39,125 bases of DNA, taken from positions 1 to 39,125 of the forward strand of contig DHPY01000047.1 of assembly GCA_002411015.1 (NCBI GenBank), read 5' to 3'. Made by a program: the position numbers and the translations under genes. Every line of letters begins with the position of its first letter. Position 1 is the stretch's first letter. The stretch is from Armatimonadetes bacterium UBA5352 (GTDB taxonomy: Bacteria > Armatimonadota > Zipacnadia > Zipacnadales > UBA5352). This document shows positions 25,847 to 33,457 of this stretch, piece by piece. Under the pieces are notes generated by a model. That model saw only the letters and a program-made list of their open reading frames with translations. It was not told the origin of the DNA and did not search any database.

Positions 25847-26147
25847 CCCTATGCATTGCGCACATCTGTGAAGCGGGCGTAGACGGGCCGTACGCCGTCG
25901 TGGAGGGGCCGCCCGAGCGAAGCGAGGGTGAGGCCCGCTTGCGGGCCGAAGGTTCCACCCCGGCCCATGTCGTTTGGCCACCGCAGTCAGTGCGGCGGAC
26001 GGTTCTCGTTGTGCGTTGGGCCGGGGTGGAACCTGAGGCGCTGGCGCGCCTCACTCCGAGCGCCGCCAAACGACAGCGGCGCTCGGAGCGGCCCCTCCAC
26101 GGCAACGGCAGCGACCGCGCGGAGCGAAGCTGTGCGTAATGCATGGG
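25847..26147. repeat. Nested inverted-repeat element (about 300 bp), possible MITE or structured RNA locus
   Basis: Located between divergent arsC and the SGNH gene. Outer ends ATGCATTGCGCACA (25851-25864) and TGTGCGTAATGCAT (26131-26144) are inverted with 13 of 14 matches. Inside, GTGGAGGGGCCG (25900-25911) pairs with CGGCCCCTCCAC (26089-26100). A perfect 17-bp pair lies at 25951-25967 and 26017-26033. GTCGTTTGGC (25969-25978) is inverted at 26065-26074. Local hairpins lie at 25932-25947 (7 bp, 2-base loop) and 26054-26088 (13 bp). The arms are similar in order but not identical in spacing, as if two copies of a unit had inserted head to head. No transposase or convincing ORF is present. Confidence 0.7.
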
Positions 26148-26221
26148 TTCGTTCCCCGAAGGCCACGAGCGCGGCCGTGTCGAACTACGCGCCACAGTCT
26201 GCCATCAGCCGGAGGTTTCCC

Positions 26222-28720
26222 ATGCCGATCCGCCCGCACCGCTCTTTGATCGTGCTTGCCACGCTCACCGCCGCCACTCTCGGGAGTGCCCAGCCGATGA
26301 ACCTGCTGCTGAACCCGCGCTTCGAGTTCCATGCCTTCACCAACCACCGCGACGGCCGCGCCGTCAGCTACGAGTCCGGCAACGTCGCGTTCTGGAACAC
26401 CGACGCCTGGGGCGATATCACCGTCATGCGCGAATCGCACGCGCCCGTCGAGGTCCGGCCGGACTTCTCCACCGGCAACCTCGTGCGCATCGAGCCCGGC
26501 AGGCGCATCTGGCAGTTCTTCACGCTGCCGGAGGCGGGGCTGGCCCCCGGCGACGTGCTGAGCCTCTCAGTGCAGGGCTGGCAGCCACAGGCCGGTGGTC
26601 TGCGGGCGACCGTCAGGCTGATGAAGCTCGACAGCGAGGACGGCGAGTGGTCGCCCGCGGAGTTCGGCATGGCCGACAGCCGCACATTCCCGAGGCACTC
26701 GCGCGGCGAACTGGTCGTCGCGCAGCAGTGGGAGGCGGTCTCCGACGCAGAGGGGCGCGTTGATCTGCGTATCGATGGCGCGGAGATCGCCGGGCAATTC
26801 ACTCCCGGTGAGGAGTCGCACTCGGCGGATGTCAACACCGTCGGTATCGAGGTGGAGTTCGCGAATGCGCTGGAGGCCGCTGAGGGCGAGCAGCCGGCGG
26901 TGTGGGTCTTCGCGCCCGCGCTGACCGCGGGCGATCCCGCCGTGCCGGGCCTGCGCCCGGCGCGGGAGATGGAGCCGCTCTACCGGCATATCCCGCGCAC
27001 GATCCAGAAGCTCTGGAAGGGCGAGCCGGTCCACATCATGCTGATGGGCTCGAGCATCGACCGCGGCTCCGCGAACCCGCCGATGTACCCCTACGACGAG
27101 GACCCGAACTCGCCGACCTTCAAGCAGCCTCTCGCCGACAACGACTTCAGCGCTGAACTGGTCGGCCGGCCGGAACTCGACGGCTACTTCGCGTGGTGGC
27201 GGCACTACTTCAGCTACACCGGGCGGCTGAAGCTTGAGCTGATGCGCAAGTTCAACCTCGGCCCCGACAAGCTGCTCTTCAACTGGATGGCCTGCGACGG
27301 CTCCTGCGTGGGCGAGGCGCACTCCGGGCTGGAGGAGTATGCGTCGCTCTCACTGCCGCCTGAGCCGAACACGAACGGGCACGCTCTCGGGCGCACCTGG
27401 GAGGAGCTGTATCCGGAGCTGATGGCGCGGCCGGGCGGGCCGGGGCCGGATCTTGTGATCTTCGGCTCCGGTGCGAACGAGAAGACCGATACGCCCGACG
27501 AGGTCGCGGTCTTCGAGGGCACGATCCGCCGGCTGCAGCGGAACTACCCCGGCTGCGAGTTCCTCTTCTGCCAGTTCCAGAACCAGGGCGGCTACACGCC
27601 CAACCCGGGCGACTTGCAGGCGCTGGCGCTGCGCTACGGCATCCCGTTCTGCGACTACGGGCTGGTCGGCGACCAGGTGACGCGCTGGGTGAACGCGCGG
27701 GCGCTGGTGCCGCGCGACGGCCACCCGCAGGCCGCCTCGCATTACCTGTGGTTCAAGCAGCTTGAGCGCGCCTTCGAGGCGTGGGACCCCATCGCCGCGG
27801 GGCAGCCGCAGGAGTTCCTCCCCGAGCGCCTCCACCCGAACAGCTACGGCTGGGAGGGGGAGATGGTGCTTCTTGACGCGGAGAGCCCCCGGATCGCGGG
27901 CAACCGCTGCATCATCGAGGACACGGCCTTCAACGCCTTCGCAAGCGTGGACGGCGATGCGGCCCCGGTGCCGGTCATTGACGGCGTCGAGCAGGGCGGC
28001 GCGCGCCGCAGCACGCCCGGGTATGACCTGCGCAACTCCTGGTTCCGCATGGGCAACCTGCGCCTGGGCGACCGCCACATCCTGGAGGCGAAGGGCCCGA
28101 ATCCGGTGCTGACCTACGTGGACGCGAAGGTCTGCCCGAACCGCCAGCGGATCGGCGTCGAGAGCCCGCGCTGGAACCTCGCGGGCGCGGAGGTCGCCGA
28201 GTTCGCCTCAGAGTGGGGCGCGCCCTTCGGCGACCGGCAGGCGGTGCTGCAGCCGGGGGCGTGCTTCGCGCTCGACGTGATCGCGACGGATATCGCGGTC
28301 GCCTGGGTGGACGCGCCTGGTGCCGGCACGCTGCGCGTGCTGGTGGATGGCGAGGAGCGGCTCGTGCAGCCTGCGAACGTAGCCTTCACCGACTGCGATG
28401 GCAATCAGCGCTACCTGGAGAACCGGCGTGGCATCCTCAGCCTCGACTACGGACTGCATCGCGTGATGCTCGAGGCGGTGGACGCGCCGGTGGCGGTGCT
28501 GGGCATGTTCACCTACGACGCGCGCTCCAACCGGGATGCCGAGCGGCGGCTAACGGGCATGGCGGCGTCAGGGGAGACGGTTGCCATCACGCCGGCATTC
28601 CGCGCGCGACCGGTGGTCGTCTGCACCGGCGGGCTGGCTGCTCGCTATGAGGACATGGCAGCCAACCGCGTTACCTTCTCTGGCGACGGCCCGGGCACAT
28701 ACGAGATCGTCGGGGAGTAG
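26222..28720 (+). CDS. Secreted SGNH/GDSL-type esterase candidate
   Basis: An 832-residue exported protein with a signal peptide (SLIVLATLTAATLGSAQ). Residues about 25-230 are a beta-rich carbohydrate-binding-like module ('MNLLLNPRFEFHAF' opening). The central part matches SGNH hydrolases: 'IMLMGSSIDRG' (nucleophile Ser near residue 277), 'LVIFGSGANEKTD' (Gly/Asn block near 415) and 'RLHPNSYGW' (His near 536 as general base). The last 250 residues are beta-strand-like. Such proteins deacetylate or de-esterify polysaccharides. The substrate is not known. The frame is open far upstream through the repeat element, but ATG 26222 with GGAGG at 26211-26215 starts the signal peptide. It stands alone on the + strand. 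Confidence 0.82.
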   Translation: MPIRPHRSLIVLATLTAATLGSAQPMNLLLNPRFEFHAFTNHRDGRAVSYESGNVAFWNTDAWGDITVMRESHAPVEVRPDFSTGNLVRIEPGRRIWQFFTLPEAGLAPGDVLSLSVQGWQPQAGGLRATVRLMKLDSEDGEWSPAEFGMADSRTFPRHSRGELVVAQQWEAVSDAEGRVDLRIDGAEIAGQFTPGEESHSADVNTVGIEVEFANALEAAEGEQPAVWVFAPALTAGDPAVPGLRPAREMEPLYRHIPRTIQKLWKGEPVHIMLMGSSIDRGSANPPMYPYDEDPNSPTFKQPLADNDFSAELVGRPELDGYFAWWRHYFSYTGRLKLELMRKFNLGPDKLLFNWMACDGSCVGEAHSGLEEYASLSLPPEPNTNGHALGRTWEELYPELMARPGGPGPDLVIFGSGANEKTDTPDEVAVFEGTIRRLQRNYPGCEFLFCQFQNQGGYTPNPGDLQALALRYGIPFCDYGLVGDQVTRWVNARALVPRDGHPQAASHYLWFKQLERAFEAWDPIAAGQPQEFLPERLHPNSYGWEGEMVLLDAESPRIAGNRCIIEDTAFNAFASVDGDAAPVPVIDGVEQGGARRSTPGYDLRNSWFRMGNLRLGDRHILEAKGPNPVLTYVDAKVCPNRQRIGVESPRWNLAGAEVAEFASEWGAPFGDRQAVLQPGACFALDVIATDIAVAWVDAPGAGTLRVLVDGEERLVQPANVAFTDCDGNQRYLENRRGILSLDYGLHRVMLEAVDAPVAVLGMFTYDARSNRDAERRLTGMAASGETVAITPAFRARPVVVCTGGLAARYEDMAANRVTFSGDGPGTYEIVGE

Positions 28721-28803
28721 CTACAGCGCCACGATCACGTAGCCGGCCGGCTCCCCTCGCGCGGCACGTACTTGCTGTCGTAGTTGGCGCCTCTGCCGGG
28801 CAT
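28721..28803 (-). pseudogene. Possible decayed 3' end of a - strand gene
   Basis: On the - strand one frame reads MPGRGANYDSKYVPREG before stopping. An adjacent frame continues 'EPAGYVIVAL' to a TAG at 28721-28723, directly after the SGNH gene's stop. A one-base shift would join them into a plausible protein C-terminus. Nothing upstream is readable, so this may be a remnant of a lost gene, or chance. Confidence 0.22.
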
Positions 28804-28926
28804 GAGCGACCGCACTCCGCGATTTGAGCTGAGAGCGTCACGCTCAGGATACCCGATCAGCGATGCGCCGCGGAGGGCGGCTGCCACTGAGATTCGCCGG
28901 AGCTTCCGCGGATATTGCGCGCAGGC

Positions 28927-29319
28927 CTACTCGATGACCGCGATCGCCTCGACCTCCAGCAGCCACTCCGGCCGCACGAGCGAGGAGACGGCCACCAGCG
29001 TCGCGGCCGGGAAGGGTGCCTTGAGGAACTCGCTGCGCACCGCTTTGAAGTCGTCGTAGTGCGCCATGTCAGTGAGGAAGGTGGTCATCTTCACGATGTC
29101 GGAGATGCTCCCGCCCGCCTCCTCGACGATCGCCTGGATGTTGCGCAGGACCTGCCGCGCCTGCGCCCGGAAGTCCCCCTCGCCGACGAGGTTGCCGCTC
29201 GCATCCAGCGGCACCTGCCCGGCGATGTAGAGCGTGCGGCCACCGGTGACCTCAACGCCCTGCGCGTACTCGGCGACCGGTTGCGGGACCGACCGCGGAC
29301 GGATCTCTTTGCGCATCAT
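28927..29319 (-). CDS. RidA family (YjgF/YER057c/UK114) protein
   Basis: A 130-residue cytoplasmic protein of normal RidA size. It has 'SVPQPVAEYAQGVEVTGGRT', 'YIAGQVPLDASGNLVG', 'QARQVLRNIQAIVEEAG' and the closing 'RPEWLLEVEAIAVI', whose Arg is the conserved imine-binding residue of active RidA members. Such proteins form trimers and hydrolyse reactive enamine/imine intermediates made by PLP enzymes. Whether this is RidA proper or an Rid2-7 subgroup is not clear. The start at 29319 (a Met-Met pair, the second at 29316) has GGGAGG nine bases upstream. It ends 23 bases before the stop of the upstream glycosidase gene's start side, and both are on the - strand: the large glycosidase gene precedes it in transcription order, so they may be co-transcribed. 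Confidence 0.92.
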   Translation of the reverse strand: MMRKEIRPRSVPQPVAEYAQGVEVTGGRTLYIAGQVPLDASGNLVGEGDFRAQARQVLRNIQAIVEEAGGSISDIVKMTTFLTDMAHYDDFKAVRSEFLKAPFPAATLVAVSSLVRPEWLLEVEAIAVIE

Positions 29320-29342
29320 CGGAAACGACCTCCCGTTGCTCG

Positions 29343-32300
29343 TCAATTGGGCATCTCCGCGACGTCCACCATCTGCCCGCCGCGCAGGAGCTTCACGCAA
29401 ACCGGTTCCGCGCCCTCCTCGAGCTGCGTGAGGTCGAACGACATGCCCGCGGCTGCAGGCTGCGCGAGCAGTACCGCGCCGTCGCGTGCGCAGATCGCCA
29501 CCTGGCAGTCACCCGCTGGCAGATCGGCCTGTACCTGCAGCGCATCGCCCGCGCGTGAGATCTCCAGCCGATCCTGCAGCCGCACGATGCTCGCAATGCC
29601 CTCGCGCTCGAGGTAGAGGCTCACTCCCGCGAGCCCGTCCTCGCGCGCGAGAGGCGTGATCTCGCGGCATGCCAGCAGGTCAAAGAGATGCTGCCCGTCT
29701 GCAAGCTCCACTGCGAGCGCCTGCCCGTCGAAGGTGTGGCCGGTGGAGTTGTGGAGATGCCAGATCGTCTTCCCCGCGCCCTCGAAGCGGTTGATGTAGA
29801 CATGCCGCGCATTCCCGGGCGTCACCAGCAGCGGGTAACAGTCGCCGCTCTGGTAGACGTCCTCGTTCTCCGAAAGCGCGGTGTAGTACGGCAGCGGGTA
29901 GTAGCGGCCGAAGGACTCCACCGCATTCCAGAACTTCCGGCGATCCTTGAGATCGGCGCTCTGGTGGTCCAGCTCGTATGCCCTGCACTCCGGGAAGTAG
30001 AACCGCTGCGCGTTGCACTGCAGCGGGCGCATCATGGGCAGCCCCAGCACCGTCAGGTCGTAGGTGATGCAGCCCTCCAGGTGCTTCATGAGGTAGTCAT
30101 ACCCCGGGTGCTCGGTGGTGAGCACCGAGTCCGGCCGCACCTCGTCCATGGCCTCGTGGATCATCCGGGTCGCCTCAGCCACCGCCTTGTTCCACTGCGT
30201 AATGCCGGGCTCGGCGTAGGTGTGATCGTGGGTCTCATCGTAGCAGGCCCAGCCGCGGTGGCCGTACTCGTCGAGGCGGATACCATCGGCGCCGATCTCA
30301 CGCATCACACGCCCGAGCTCCTCCGCGACCCACTCGCGCACCTCGGGCAGATCGTGGCAGGGGTTCCAGACGAGGTAGCTCTTCGACTTCTCGCCGGTCT
30401 CGTCCACCACGCCCCACTCTCGGCCGTGTGCGCGCCCGGTCTCGCTGTCATCATGCAGCCGGAACGGATCGGTGTAGAGCGTGACGAGCTTGGCGCCAAG
30501 CTCGCGGTAGGTCTCGATGGCCTCGCGGAAGGCGGGCAGGCCGCCGAAGCGCTCGTTGTAGCCGCCGCGGTAGTCCGTGGGCGCGTTGTTCCACATCTTC
30601 TGCCCGGTCACCGGGTCCTCGACCGTGTACGGCTTCCAGCGCTCGATCTCCGCCTCGGTCATGACCTCTTCGAGGCGATCCATCGGCGTGCTGAACGGTC
30701 CGGTCTCCGACCAGTCCCACCAGCTCATCAGCTCGATCACGTCCGTCCGCGGCACGATGATGTCCGTGCGGTAGGCGCCGTCGCGGAAGAGGTAGCCGGT
30801 GGCCCAGCCCGCAGCGATCATGTTGTGGCAGCTCTTCAGGCGCGATGGCCATGGCCGCCACTCCCAGACCTCATGCGCCCACGCGGCGTAGCGCTCCATG
30901 GCGACGTGCCAGTCGCCGGGATGTGCCGCCAGCACAGCAGGCTCAGGCGCGAAGCTCCCGCCCGGCTCCCGCGTGCGGCGGAGGTACTCGGCAGAGAGGC
31001 CGGTGCCTGGCACCTCCGCGAGCGACGGCTGCGTCCACTGGTACTCAGGCCGCACACGCGCGGTCAGCGTGGTCGGCCGCCCCGGCGCCTGGCCGGGCAG
31101 AGCCTTCTGCAGCGCGAGGGTCTTGTGCCAGCCGTCGGCGTCGTCGATCCGCAGCGACAGCCCGATGCCCTTGCCCGGCGCGTAGAGGTCCATCACCTGG
31201 TAGAGCGCCTGGTAGTCGCCGTAGCCGCCACGGATCAGCGCGGGCTTCGCAGCGATCACGCCGCCACCCCAGGGGTAGAAGTAGTAGTCCTCCGCAGGAT
31301 CGTCCGAGACCGCCAAGCCCTGCAGAACCGGGAACGCGAGCTTGAAGTCCAGCGGCACATCGCCAGCGTTCGTCAACTCCATCGCCATCCGCAGGCCCTC
31401 GTCATCGATGGTTACGGTCAGCTCCGCCGCGAGCGCTGGATCCAGACGCAGATCGGCGGTGAAGCCGCCCTCTACCGGCTCGATGCCCGCCAGTCGGAAG
31501 TCGCGGCTGCCCGCGAAGCGCTGCTCACCGACCTCCACGAGGAAGAGCCAGGCATCCTCCGGGCTGCGCAGCATTTCCGTCCCATCCAGCCCATGGCGCA
31601 GTGACTGCAGGCGCAGGCGGTCGCCACCGGTGTCGAAGCGCGCCTCAATGACGCCGTTGCCCAGGATCGCCACCCCGTTGTTAATCGCGCACGACGGCGC
31701 CTTCGCGGGAGGGAGTGGCGGTGCCTGCGCGACTACCGGCGCCATGTCAATGGGCTGCTCCTGTGGGTGGAAGTCGAGCTTCGCCGAGAGCGCGACCTCC
31801 TCGATCGTCGCGCCGCGCTCTCGCGCGGTAACGATCAGCCCCGAGGTGCGCTCACTGCGCTCAGCGGCGAGGCTGAGGGTGGCCGCGCCGGATGCCTCCT
31901 GCGGCTCGATCGGCGCACCCGCCTCGTCGAGCCAGGCGAGGGTGATCTGGCCGGTCGCGTCGATCACTGCCTCCGCCGGGCTGAGGCGATCGAGCACGCC
32001 GGCGCGCCACTCGATCCGCGCGGCTTCGCCGGGCTCCAGCGCGAGGCCGCCCTCACTGACCTCGCCGTCGCGCGCGCCCGCGTAGAGCACGACCCCGCGC
32101 GGATCCTCGAGCGCCGGGTCATCGCCGGGCCGCCAGACCATGCTCAGGTCCGTCGGCTCCACGATCAGGTAGAGCCGCACCATGTACTCGCCGTTGGCCC
32201 CGGGGATGGTGAGCCGGTCCTGCGTCCACTCCTCATCGGCGCTGAACTTCACGGCGCTGTTGCCGCGCGGCTGAATGTTGTCTATGCCGAGGTAGAAGTA

Positions 32301-32798
32301 GTCATCGGTCCCGTTGCCCTCGGCCTTCCGGAAGATGATCTCATTTGGCCCGCGGATGATCTCCTCGCGCGGGATCACAAAGTCGTGCCAGATCGGGAAG
32401 TTCTGCGCGTTCTCCTGCCAGACCGGGAAGCCCGCGCTGGTCGGGTACGTGTGCACGTTCCCGTTCACCACCATCTCTATGGCCTCGTCGAGACCGTCCG
32501 CGGGTGGATTGGCGGTGCCGGAGTAGTCGCGCACCATCATGTAGGCCGACAGGCGCACCTCCTGCACCCGGCCCCAGACCCGATCGGGCATGTCGCTCAG
32601 GTCGAGGATCTTCTTCGCCTCGTAGCCGGGGGCATTCTGGTGCGTCACGCCCATGCTCCAGCCGCCCCACGCGGTGCCCGTATCATCGCGCACAACGAGC
32701 ACGCCGTCCACGGCCTCCTCCACGACCGAGTTCACCGCGAATGCCGGCAGGCAGCACAGGAGTGACAGGAGCAGGATCACGATAGCGCCAAGACGCAT
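29343..32798 (-). CDS. Secreted TIM-barrel glycosidase candidate (DUF6259-like)
   Basis: An 1151-residue exported protein with a signal peptide (MRLGAIVILLLSLLCCLPAF). The N-terminal 350 residues are beta-rich ('WTQDRLTIPGANGEYMVRL' within). The middle region has a mutarotase-like sandwich ('NGVAILGNGVIEARFDTGGD'). A TIM-barrel-like domain follows, about residues 640-1000. 'IGADGIRLDEYGHRGW' (Asp and Glu near 838) and 'VLTTEHPGYDY' (Glu near 894) are good nucleophile and acid/base candidates. The layout resembles DUF6259 and distantly GH36/GH31-type enzymes. A small beta-sandwich closes the chain. The frame stays open across the peroxiredoxin gene, but GAGGTGAAGG upstream of ATG 32798 and the signal peptide fix the start. 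Specificity unknown. Confidence 0.8.
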   Translation of the reverse strand: MRLGAIVILLLSLLCCLPAFAVNSVVEEAVDGVLVVRDDTGTAWGGWSMGVTHQNAPGYEAKKILDLSDMPDRVWGRVQEVRLSAYMMVRDYSGTANPPADGLDEAIEMVVNGNVHTYPTSAGFPVWQENAQNFPIWHDFVIPREEIIRGPNEIIFRKAEGNGTDDYFYLGIDNIQPRGNSAVKFSADEEWTQDRLTIPGANGEYMVRLYLIVEPTDLSMVWRPGDDPALEDPRGVVLYAGARDGEVSEGGLALEPGEAARIEWRAGVLDRLSPAEAVIDATGQITLAWLDEAGAPIEPQEASGAATLSLAAERSERTSGLIVTARERGATIEEVALSAKLDFHPQEQPIDMAPVVAQAPPLPPAKAPSCAINNGVAILGNGVIEARFDTGGDRLRLQSLRHGLDGTEMLRSPEDAWLFLVEVGEQRFAGSRDFRLAGIEPVEGGFTADLRLDPALAAELTVTIDDEGLRMAMELTNAGDVPLDFKLAFPVLQGLAVSDDPAEDYYFYPWGGGVIAAKPALIRGGYGDYQALYQVMDLYAPGKGIGLSLRIDDADGWHKTLALQKALPGQAPGRPTTLTARVRPEYQWTQPSLAEVPGTGLSAEYLRRTREPGGSFAPEPAVLAAHPGDWHVAMERYAAWAHEVWEWRPWPSRLKSCHNMIAAGWATGYLFRDGAYRTDIIVPRTDVIELMSWWDWSETGPFSTPMDRLEEVMTEAEIERWKPYTVEDPVTGQKMWNNAPTDYRGGYNERFGGLPAFREAIETYRELGAKLVTLYTDPFRLHDDSETGRAHGREWGVVDETGEKSKSYLVWNPCHDLPEVREWVAEELGRVMREIGADGIRLDEYGHRGWACYDETHDHTYAEPGITQWNKAVAEATRMIHEAMDEVRPDSVLTTEHPGYDYLMKHLEGCITYDLTVLGLPMMRPLQCNAQRFYFPECRAYELDHQSADLKDRRKFWNAVESFGRYYPLPYYTALSENEDVYQSGDCYPLLVTPGNARHVYINRFEGAGKTIWHLHNSTGHTFDGQALAVELADGQHLFDLLACREITPLAREDGLAGVSLYLEREGIASIVRLQDRLEISRAGDALQVQADLPAGDCQVAICARDGAVLLAQPAAAGMSFDLTQLEEGAEPVCVKLLRGGQMVDVAEMPN

Positions 32799-32825
32799 GG
32801 CCTTCACCTCGCAAGGGCTTCCACG

Positions 32826-32846
32826 CAATGTATCGCGCGTACATTG
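32826..32846. promoter_or_regulatory. 21-bp inverted repeat, candidate operator
   Basis: CAATGTA (32826-32832) and TACATTG (32840-32846) are exact inverted arms around a 7-base centre. The site lies in the 144-bp divergent region, 28 bases before the - strand glycosidase start and 97 before the peroxiredoxin start. It is AT-rich against its surroundings. It could be an operator for either gene or both. No regulator is encoded nearby, so the binding protein is unknown. Confidence 0.45.
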
Positions 32847-32942
32847 TCCATTTCTCCGCGCGCGAGGCAGGCCCTTGGATGCAGCACGCGGAAATATGGC
32901 GAGGACGTCGCGCTCATCACTGGTCGTGGCGAGGTGAGGGTC

Positions 32943-33455
32943 GTGGCCGATCTCAAAGAGGGCTCGAAGGCGCCGCAGTTCACGCTTCCGGCAGTCAATC
33001 TCGACAAAATCGGCATGGGCGGTGAGACCGTCTCGCTCCAGGACTTCGCGGGTGAGAAGATCGTGGTTCTCTACTTCTACCCGCGCGACAACACCTCCGG
33101 CTGCACCGTCGAGGCCACCGGCTTCCGCGATCTCAAAGGCCAGTTCACCCGCAACGGTGCAGTGATCCTCGGCGTCAGCACCGATGATCTCGACACCCAC
33201 CGGAAGTTCACCGAGAAGCAGAAGCTTAGCTTCCCGCTGCTGACCGATGAAGGCGGCAAGATCGCGCAGAAGTATGGTGTCTGGAAAGAGAAGAGGGTGT
33301 ATGGGAAGACCGTGGTGGGCATCGCTCGTTCGACGTTCGTCATCGGCAAGGACGGGAAGATCGCGCGCATCTGGCCCAAGGTCAGCCCGGAGGGCCACGC
33401 TGCAGAGGTGCTTGATGTCGTGAAGTCGATGGCCCGATGGTCACGCGGAGGATAG
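32943..33455 (+). CDS. Peroxiredoxin, Bcp (PrxQ) type, probably 1-Cys
   Basis: A 170-residue peroxidase of the AhpC/TSA superfamily that reduces hydroperoxides. It has 'LKEGSKAPQFTLPAVNL', then 'VVLYFYPRDNTSGCTVEATGFRDL' (quoted over two parts: the PxxxTSGC loop holds the peroxidatic Cys), 'GVSTDDLDTHRKF' and 'RSTFVIGKDGKIA'. Most Bcp proteins have a resolving Cys five residues after the first (C-x4-C). Here that position is Thr (CTVEAT), so it is a 1-Cys form or uses another resolving partner. GTG 32943 with GAGG at 32931-32934 gives a normal N-terminus; the open frame starts earlier at 32844. The sulfatase gene starts three bases after its stop, so they are translationally close. Confidence 0.9.
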   Translation: MADLKEGSKAPQFTLPAVNLDKIGMGGETVSLQDFAGEKIVVLYFYPRDNTSGCTVEATGFRDLKGQFTRNGAVILGVSTDDLDTHRKFTEKQKLSFPLLTDEGGKIAQKYGVWKEKRVYGKTVVGIARSTFVIGKDGKIARIWPKVSPEGHAAEVLDVVKSMARWSRGG

Positions 33456-33457
33456 CG

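Noticed and set aside
25675..26139. Reading frames within the palindromic element, including a GPGWNLR-like phrase on both strands
   Set aside because: The phrase appears on both strands only because the DNA is an inverted repeat; there is no ribosome-binding site and no homologue that I know.
25784..26221. CRISPR array
   Set aside because: The repeats here are inverted and nested, not regularly spaced direct repeats, and there are no cas genes.
29688..31604. A 638-codon + strand open frame opposite the DUF6259-like gene
   Set aside because: Antisense shadow with no domain and no start signals; the - strand protein is convincing.
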